Shown here: piece after piece, positions 57,441 through 64,000 of the stretch
Layout: every line of letters starts with the position of its first letter
How positions within the stretch are numbered: the stretch's first letter is position 1
NCBI GenBank assembly: GCA_030142905.1
Contig: JASJOG010000204.1
Location: forward strand, 368,501-432,500
From: Heliopora coerulea
Lineage: Eukaryota; Cnidaria; Anthozoa; Scleralcyonacea; Helioporidae
Direction: 5' to 3'
Length of the DNA: 64,000 bases
Notes under the pieces: generated by a model
What the model was told of the DNA's origin: nothing
The model's input: only the letters and a program-made list of their open reading frames with translations
The model's database searches: none
Made by a program: the position numbers and the translations under genes

Positions 57441-58337
57441 CCGTATTTCCTCTAATATACGCCGGGGCGTGTATTAACTTTTGAAGAAATTTGGTGCGGC
57501 GTGTAAAAGAGGGAGGCGTCTATTTTGCAATCAAACTCTTAACAAGCTCCGGGGGAAAAGTATGACAATTTAAGTGTTCCACTACAAAGTTTGCATGCAA
57601 GGCTTCACATCTAAAAACAGGGCAAATTTAAAATGACTCTTGCTTTTATGAAGAATCAAATTACTACAATGGTAGCAGGTAGCAGGTAGCAGGTAAAACA
57701 CCAACGAACGGGGAAAGGCTGATTGCAAAACCTGATAATCGATAGGAAGCTTTGGAAATCGACAAACATGCTATTGGAGTTTATCAACACGAAAATGATC
57801 TTCTTGTGGGTCACGTTCCCATTGAATTGTCCAGTCTAATGCACTACTTTCTTCAAGCAGATAAGGGCAACTGTTTGGAACTAAAAGTCACCGGGAAACG
57901 CAAACGGGAAGTTGGACTGGTAGTTCAAGCCCTATTTATCGCTCGTACAACAAAGAAATCAATAGCAATAACTCTGCACGAAGAATTAAAGATGAGGAAA
58001 GAAAAACTGCTACACTTCGACTTCAAATACAAGCAAAAGAGTGAGGACATCAGAAAGACTCCATATTTTAATACAAAAGTTAATTGTGAATCCATCAAAT
58101 GAATATTTTTTACACATGTATCTACAAGATTTTTAAAAATTTTTTTATGTACAACGTTTTATATTGTCTTATTTTCCTGCAATTATTCTAGTAAAACGCC
58201 GCTTTTGGAGGGGGGCGTTTACTAGAGGGGGCGTATATTAGAGGGAGGCGTTTATTGTCATTTCTATATAAATTGATGCGGCGTCTATTAGAGGGCGGCG
58301 TGTAATTGAGGCTAGGCGTATATTAGAGGAAATACGG
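57441..58337. mobile_element. TA-target DNA transposon carrying a HIRAN-like segment
   Basis: The ends are CCGTATTTCCTCTAATATAC and its complement, with at least 23 perfectly matching bases and further gcgt-rich subterminal repeats. TA lies on both sides. The empty site is preserved in unit 1 (ctaacgtactcgaggc near 54158). The transposase is absent. The superfamily is probably Tc1/mariner- or pogo-related, from the TA target. Confidence 0.85.
57740..58102 (+). CDS. HIRAN-like domain fragment inside the transposon
   Basis: The open frame follows a TAG and has no ATG at its start: ALEIDKHAIGVYQHENDLLV, then GHVPIELSSLMHYFL and VTGKRKREVGLVV. The GHVP and VTGKR motifs resemble HIRAN domains, which bind DNA ends in helicase- and nuclease-linked proteins. 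It continues with a basic tail to 58102. It is probably part of a captured or ancestral gene now lacking its start. Confidence 0.5.
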
Positions 58338-60064
58338 TATTCGAGGCATTAAGAATAGAGAAAGGAACATTATTAGGAGGTAAACCTGCTGGGTAGTTGT
58401 ACGGTTGGCGCGAGTGTGGATTACTGTAAGGTTGATCCAAACCAAACTGGGTTGAAAGACCAGGATTCTCTTGTCTTGGAAGACCAGAAAGATTTCCTTC
58501 ATGTTGTGAATCCGAGCTACTCTGTACCTTAAAAAAAAAAAAGGAAGCAAAGAGATATAAAACAATGGTGTCCTGAAATGACGCGAGGGGATGTGATTGA
58601 AAAGGGTCGGAAGATTGGGAAAGTAGTCTTCTATGAAGTTGGGGATAGAAGTGGTAAGTGACGACAGTGGTATCAAGGTAGGAAGACAGAGGATGCTAAA
58701 GGCAAAGTAGGATTTGAATGGAGGTGTGCTGTCATTGGGATTGGAGATCCAGTTCAGAAGGAAGGCGTGAGAAAGCAAATGTGTTGTGTGGTGTGACGCA
58801 AGGTACGTGGTCCCACAGGTTGGATATCAGGAGTTGATACCCTGATTTGGCATCAGGTCAGTATACAAGCCACGTAGACAAGACGGGCAATGGAAAAGCC
58901 GTAGACAAGACGGGCAATGGAAAAGCCCTAGGCAAAGCTGACCTGAAGACGGGATTATGGGACGAGGCAAGATAATGTAGTGCACGAAAGTACACATTGA
59001 AAAGACTTAAAAAGGCAATTAAGATAATTCGCTAAAAAGTTATGTATAAACTTTAAACAAGGAATGAATCAGGGAAGCGAATTCTTCGTTGTTTCAACCT
59101 TGAGAGATCAGATAGTGTTATGAAATGGAGTAAAGTTAGTAAACCTAGAAAGGTATGATATAGAATATGAGAATGTTGTGGAGTAGACAATTGAAAAAAC
59201 AAACCTAGGTTGCAAGAAGGGTGAATTAAAGGGTAGTACGGTGAGGTGTGAGGGACCAATACAGAAAAGAAAAGAGGAGTAAGGAGGGAACTTGGCGTCA
59301 GGTGAAGTGAGGTGATGCAAGTGGGGTGAGTCTTCAACAGAAAACAAGGGGGGTGAAGCGTGTTGAGATGAATGGTTATAAGACGACGGTGTTCGTTCAG
59401 TCGCTCACGGATTGCCTGCTCGTTCGTTCGTCCGTTTGTATGTTCGTTCGTTAGTTCATTCACACGCTGGTTCGCACGTTCGTCCGACCGTTCGTACATT
59501 TCTTCGTACGCACGTCCGACAGTTCGCACGTACGTACAGTCCTCTGTTAGTTCGTTCGTACGTACGTTCCTACATTCGTTTAGAAATTTTCAAGAATTTT
59601 TTTTTAAACATTCGTTTTCTGTGTCAACTACTACCTTCAAACTTCTACTACATTTAGAACTGCCTATGTAGCACTCCATTTTTTGATAATACCGTTCATT
59701 CGTTTAGATTTACCGTTCTACTGTTCGTCCTTCGATCCATTTATGAACCGCAATAACATTTCTACTCATATAGATTTACGATCAGACATACCGTTGGTTT
59801 TACGGTCTTTTCGACTTCTTTCCGCGGCTTTCTACCGAATATTTGATCCTTTTCTCTGCGGAATACACAAAGGAAAAAAATCAATGACAAGACTATATCA
59901 GGTGAGCGTACTTATCTTCTGTCTAAACTTTAACTATACGTCCGGATTCTGTCCATTTTTGCACCCAAATCTTTACGGTTGTGGTTTGAAGGCATACCTC
60001 AGAAGGAGGATTAGGATTAGGATCAGGATTGGAGTTAGGGTTAGAATTAGGATTAGGACCATAC

Positions 60065-60161
60065 CTTTTCTTCTGCATGTCCCGTTCTTTGATTTGAGCT
60101 TGAAGTTCTTCGCGGTATTTCGACTGACGTTGTTGTTTCGCTTCAGGTGTCAAATGATGTT
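60065..60161 (-). CDS. CSPP1: CSPP1-like gene, exon B, copy 2
   Basis: The same 97-base exon as 55929-56025, with the same acceptor and donor and the same protein. On the minus strand it is the most upstream exon of the gene seen in this window; the 5' exons must lie beyond 61 kb or further. Confidence 0.65.
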
Positions 60162-60233
60162 CTAGGCAAAGCAACAAAGGAATATTTCAGAAATACTTCA
60201 TAGTTCCTGGTATTCAACCAAGTTACGGATTAA

Positions 60234-60477
60234 AACCATGAAATAAAAATGGAGTACTGCGTAGGCAGTGTGGAAATCGAAGTGAAATATTCAGAAAGGT
60301 TTGAATACTGCCGAAATGTGAGAGTAGTTATCTAACGTTTCGAGCGAAGGCCCTTCGTCAGAGAGAAAAACGTTTTTTTTCTCTGTTTTTTCTCTCTGAC
60401 GAAGGGCCTTCGCTCGAAACGTTAGATAACTACTCTCACATTTCGGCAATACTCAAACCTTTCTGATTATTTTACTT
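60234..60477. mobile_element. Short palindromic insert with 15-bp target duplication
   Basis: The sequence caagttacggattaa occurs on both sides (60219-60233 and 60478-60492) and once in unit 1, which is the empty site. The 244-bp insert has inverted arms with gcgaaggcccttcgtcagag on the left and a ctaacgtttcgagc block. It resembles PLE end pairs. Confidence 0.8.
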
Positions 60478-60990
60478 CAAGTTACGGATTAACTTGACAA
60501 GCTGGGAAAGCACGAAGAAAGACAGGAAGAAAGAAGCAGACATGTAGAACAATCTTATCGCGGAAGCCACTCAGTGTTTTAATCAGATAAACAACAACAT
60601 TAACACTGTTTTGTGAATCAATTTTCGACAGTGAGATAGTAATAATCTAGCGTTGGTGGGTAACATCTTACTGGATAACTCCTTATTCGGCGTATAAAAT
60701 TTATCAAGTATACAAGCTCGGCAGTTGAAGTTTCCTGAAAGAACATTACATGTTATGAGTACTCGAGTTAGATATCAGCTTACAGTTTTCACGCCTCTCT
60801 GGTGCAGTTTTCTGGCGTTTGTGGTAGTAAAGGGGGGAGTTGAACGCTCAAAAACCGCCTTTCGCTACTCCACTGGTTTACACGACTACATCAGTTTACT
60901 CAGCTGGTGATGTTATACTCAATGAAACCGACTCGGTGGATACCGGTATCGCTTTCTCCGTGCAGGACACCGTGTGAAACATGTATTCGG

Positions 60991-61250
60991 TAAGGATATT
61001 AACGCTACTCCGAGTGAAACGAACTCATGATGGGCAAGTAGAGAAAAGCTCTACTTGATCGCAGCTGGGATTCGAACCCGCGACCTTAGGTTTAGAGCGC
61101 CGGACTAGTAAACCGAATTTTTAAATAATTTTTAAATAATTTTTAAATAATTCGGTCGGGGGTTCGAATCTCCAGCCGTGGTCAAGTACAGAGTTTTTCT
61201 CTGCATGCCCGATATGCGTTCGTTTCACTTGGAGTAGAGTTAATATCCTT
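60991..61250. repeat. tRNA-like fold-back element
   Basis: Outer arms (taaggatattaacgctactc at the left, its complement at 61241-61250 and before) enclose a reverse tRNA-like piece with B box GGTTCGAATCC (61060-61105) and a forward piece gggggttcgaatctccag (61154-61171). Three taaataattttt units lie in the centre. Only the left arm exists in unit 1 (56590-56650). Confidence 0.6.
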
Positions 61251-61260
61251 GTCTTTCACT

Positions 61261-62559
61261 CAAGTACATAGTTCCATACAATAATGTGTTTGGTATTTAT
61301 TGAAGTCTATGAGTGACAAAGAGCAAAGTTTCTTCCTCTTATTTTTTTTTCCCCCGAAGGAAAGCAGTGGATTCTGAATCAAGGTCTTGAAGTTCCTGAA
61401 GTAATAAGATGGGAAAAAAGCCAAATAAAAGAAAATTAACTCCTAGATAATGTACAAAGGAGTCATAATCATATCAATGAGGACATGTAAGAAGTCACAT
61501 TTACATTGAGTTATGGTCATGTAGCACAATCTTATGCAAACTTTTCTAAGTGCCAAATAGGCTAGAAAATGTCTGCAGAAACACCACTACTTCACATGGA
61601 TTGTAAACAACAAGTGAGACTACAGTTTAGTAGATGCCTATCACAAGTCAATGACCTACACCATGGGCTAAGTGGAAGTTTTAGCTTAAAATGAGGCAAC
61701 ATGTAAAGCATGAAAATATTTGAAAAGATGACATAAGAACACCAATTTGTAAATCATTTTCAGTAAAATTGCAATTAGGGTTAGGGTAAGAGTTAAAGGC
61801 AGGGTTAGGGTTAAGGTATGGTCCATATTAAGAATTAGTGTAAGGATTGGTATTGCCGTAGGGAGTTTGGTCAGAATTACAGTAGAGGTTGAAGACAAAT
61901 CAATGTTGAAATTTTGCCCAGGTGGATAAATGCTTTGAGTTAGCTGGAATTACTTAAAGAACTTCTCTTCTGATAAATTGTGGTATTGTTTTCATATACA
62001 ACATTCTATGAAGTACAAAGTGCACAAAGATTGTCAGGTTCCAGTCTTCAGTCAGTGATAATTTGGACACTGTATTCCATTTATATTCAATGGCACCTTG
62101 TCTATCTCTATGCCACAAATTAATCACAGAAACCTCAAAGTATCCTTCTGTATCTTGATGACAGTTTCTCAATGATTCTCAACTTTGCTTTTGTATTTAT
62201 AGGGTAAGTAATAAGCATTCAAGTGTTTCTGACTGAAAGAAAGTGCCTTTTACTTGGACAAAATCCTCTTTTGTCTACCTCATGTAGGGATCAATCATCA
62301 TCATTTTTAAACCTGGAGACAATGCAGATTGTCCATCCAACAGACCCCTGTGTGTCAGGGTGCTTTGCTTCATTATGGTAAATCCAAGAGTAGTCATTGT
62401 GACTTGAAGATATGTGTACTGTACTTTTACAGTTTGTTCCCATTATAAAATCCTTGATTTCTCCAATTCCTCAGTGTAAATGTAAGAGATATCCTTTAGT
62501 TGATGTCTAATTAATTCTAAAGTTTGCAGGAGTTCAGTAATTTTTGCCCAAAATAAAGA
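61261..62559. other. No supported gene; telomere-like runs
   Basis: Short ttagggtt runs at 61775-61815 lie inside a minus-strand asparagine/proline-rich frame with stops (near 61780-61930), which might be a decayed exon. Otherwise no ORF or repeat end is visible. Confidence 0.35.
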
Positions 62560-64000
62560 TTATTTTTTGAAACGGGACTACTACCTTGGCGTGGTGGGGA
62601 GGCTTGCGCACCTCGATGAACCTAAGAGCTATGCTGGCGGGAGCAAATGCTCCTGGCAGGGTCACCCAAGCCAGAAAGGTCGAAGGTTAGAGGTCAGACA
62701 AAATGTAGTCCGGTGGTTGTGTAACCTAAAAGTCACTAAAATCTCAAATGAGTGAAAATGTTGAATCAGAATCCTGAGAATAACGGTGTGAATGGGACTG
62801 GAACGCCATGTGAAGGCCCCTCGCCCGGCAGGTGTTCCCCGGCACAGCAGCGGGTACCTGGTCGTCAGCCTGCTACTGCTAGAATGAAATGGAATAAAGA
62901 AGTGAACAAGGTAGTGATGGAATGTTTTTACAGAAGTAAGCCGTTTGATGAAGAAGGTAAACCTATTAGGGGATAGAGACAAAGAATGTTTAAAGAATGG
63001 AGAGACAGGGGAATGTTTGAATCAACGGAGCAACGTGTGTGTGACCAAGCAAGGGCAATCAGAAAGAATGGCTGGTTATCAGAACTTGAATTGGAAGCAA
63101 TCAAAAGACAAATAGAAGATGAATCCCAGGATGACCTTTATGAAGGGCAAGATGTCACTGTGGAAGCAGAGACAGTGGAAATTGATGCTGGGACAGGTGA
63201 AGAAGAAATAAATGATGCAGAAAATAGTATCGGTGATATTGAAGGCGATATGAATGAAGAACATCGGATGATTGTTGAACAATTAAAGGAAATAATGAGG
63301 GAAGGAAGAACATGCAATGGCATTATGTTTAAGAAAGTGGACAAGAAAGTTTTGAAGGTTCAAACAGATAGAGTAAATGAAGCGATTAAGTATATAAAAA
63401 GCAAGAGTATTACAGAGACGAATAATTTGATTAAAGCTGCAAGTGTGTGGGTCGCAGATAAGATAGGATTGAAGAAAGCAGAGCATAGGAAGAAAAATGA
63501 ACCAAGATGGAAACGTAGGATTGAGGGAGATAAAAAGAGGCTGAAACAAGAAGTCAACTTTCTGGAAAGGGAATCAAAAGGAGAACTGGGATTGAAGAAA
63601 AAACGCAAATTGAGTGAATCAAATGAAAGATACGGAGTAAAAAGAAAAGGGTTGAAAACTGTGATTGAAGAATTGAAACAAAGGTTGCTTGCAAAAAGTG
63701 CTAAAATAAGAAGATATGAGCAGAGAATTGAACAATTCAGACAAAATAAAATCTTTGATTTTGATCAGAAGAAGATATATGCAGAATTCAATGGAGGTGG
63801 GGTAAGACCAAATGATGTGCCAAATGTGGAAAGAAAGTAAAAGATTTTGGAGTGATATTTGGAGTGTTGAAAAAGGGCATAACCGAGAGGCAGAATGGCT
63901 GAAAGATTTGAAAAATGACTTTGAGAATGAAGAACATTTTCAAGAAAACGTGGTTATAAGTGCTGAGAAGGTAAAGAAACAATGTAGAAAGATGCCCAAC
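62560..64000 (+). mobile_element. Non-LTR retrotransposon, 5' part, runs off the window
   Basis: A leader with ccttggcgtggtggggaggc is followed by a long coding region. A coding start near 62752 (MKMLNQNPENNGVNGTG) gives a basic domain (MKWNKEVNKVVMECFYRSK). A TAG at 62974-62976 interrupts GKPIRG, then RQRMFKEWRDRGMFES. A 250-residue charged region follows, up to 63840. A frameshift near 63830 leads to KRFWSDIWSVEKGHNREAEW and KVKKQCRKMPN at the window end, the entry to the RT domain. The clade is uncertain; it could be a restriction-like-endonuclease LINE. Confidence 0.7.
62986..63840 (+). pseudogene. LINE ORF N-terminal region
   Basis: The 284 residues are lysine/glutamate-rich: FKEWRDRGMFESTEQRVCDQ, then RAIRKNGWLSELELEAI, an acidic stretch, and a basic coiled-coil stretch (LKKKRKLSESNERYG, IEELKQRLLAKSAKIRRYE). 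It lies between the TAG at 62974 and the frameshift near 63830, so one nonsense and one shift separate it from a whole ORF. No RT motif falls in this interval. Confidence 0.65.

Larger units (their letters stand above)
57409..58527 (-). pseudogene. CSPP1: CSPP1-like gene, exon A, copy 2, split by a transposon
   Basis: The acceptor (tttttttttttaag) and the first 61 codons (QSSSDSQHEGNLSGLPRQEN to PFSILNAS) are followed by the 897-bp element at 57441-58337. The remaining exon end and donor CATG/gtaagc lie at 57409-57440. The exon cannot be read through in one piece unless the element is skipped or removed. Copy 1 is intact, so the gene may tolerate this. Confidence 0.65.
57398..61030. repeat. 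Tandem segmental duplication, unit 2 (with insertions)
   Basis: This is the same sequence as unit 1, enlarged by a 897-bp transposon in exon A, a 244-bp palindromic insert at 60234-60477 and the tRNA-like fold-back near 61 kb. Outside these the copies are nearly identical, including synonymous and intron sites, so the duplication is young. Confidence 0.85.

Noticed and set aside
60345..60430. Active hammerhead ribozyme at the 60.3-kb palindrome
   Set aside because: The ctgacga and cgaaac strings are present, but an extra A follows the core and stem II pairs poorly, so it was not annotated as a ribozyme.

Overview
This looks like AT-rich nuclear DNA from an invertebrate animal, most likely a cnidarian and probably an anthozoan (coral or sea anemone). 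The reasons are spliced exons with GT/AG borders, a MACPF protein fused to a Hedgehog-type Hint domain, an immune-type GTPase exon, and a crowd of animal transposons (Tc1, hAT, pogo-like, Crypton, Penelope-like, non-LTR), plus hammerhead-ribozyme repeats. No prokaryotic operon, rRNA or CRISPR is visible. The species assignment is inference.

Layout. 1-6.5 kb: a fold-back MITE, a weak exon candidate, and the terminal MACPF-Hint exon (minus strand). 6.5-13.8 kb: a decayed Crypton, a hammerhead repeat on the minus strand, an intact Tc1 element inserted in a tRNA-like fold-back repeat, an inverted pair of Penelope-like (PLE) copies and a pogo-type MITE. 13.8-20.3 kb: inverted promoter-like arms, tandem repeats, a PLE relic and one orphan exon. 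20.4-28.2 kb: a nested block in which two Crypton copies in opposite orientation flank a 3.5 kb integrase-type DNA transposon with 230-bp inverted repeats and a kinase-like passenger, next to a LINE tail. 31.6-32.9 kb: a tRNA-derived SINE, two hammerhead motifs 223 nt apart (retrozyme-like) and a tRNA-like fold-back. 33.1-34.2 kb: an AIG1/GIMAP-like GTPase exon (minus). 35.4-40.9 kb: microsatellites, a hAT MITE carrying a PLE, PLE and TPR relics, and a LINE ORF with a 2A-like motif and PHD finger. 42.4-61 kb: a multi-exon minus-strand coiled-coil gene resembling CSPP1. Its introns hold a hAT element with perfect 8-bp target duplications, and it carries a tandem-duplicated exon cassette of which one exon is split by a HIRAN-carrying transposon. 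62.5-64 kb: the 5' part of a non-LTR retrotransposon that runs off the window.

Likely host genes all lie on the minus strand: the GTPase exon, the orphan exon at 19.9-20.3 kb, the MACPF-Hint exon and the CSPP1-like exons. The GTPase exon ends in a phase-1 donor and the MACPF-Hint exon starts with a phase-1 acceptor, so they could belong to one long, transposon-filled gene; this is a hypothesis only. Almost everything else is mobile DNA at different stages of decay.
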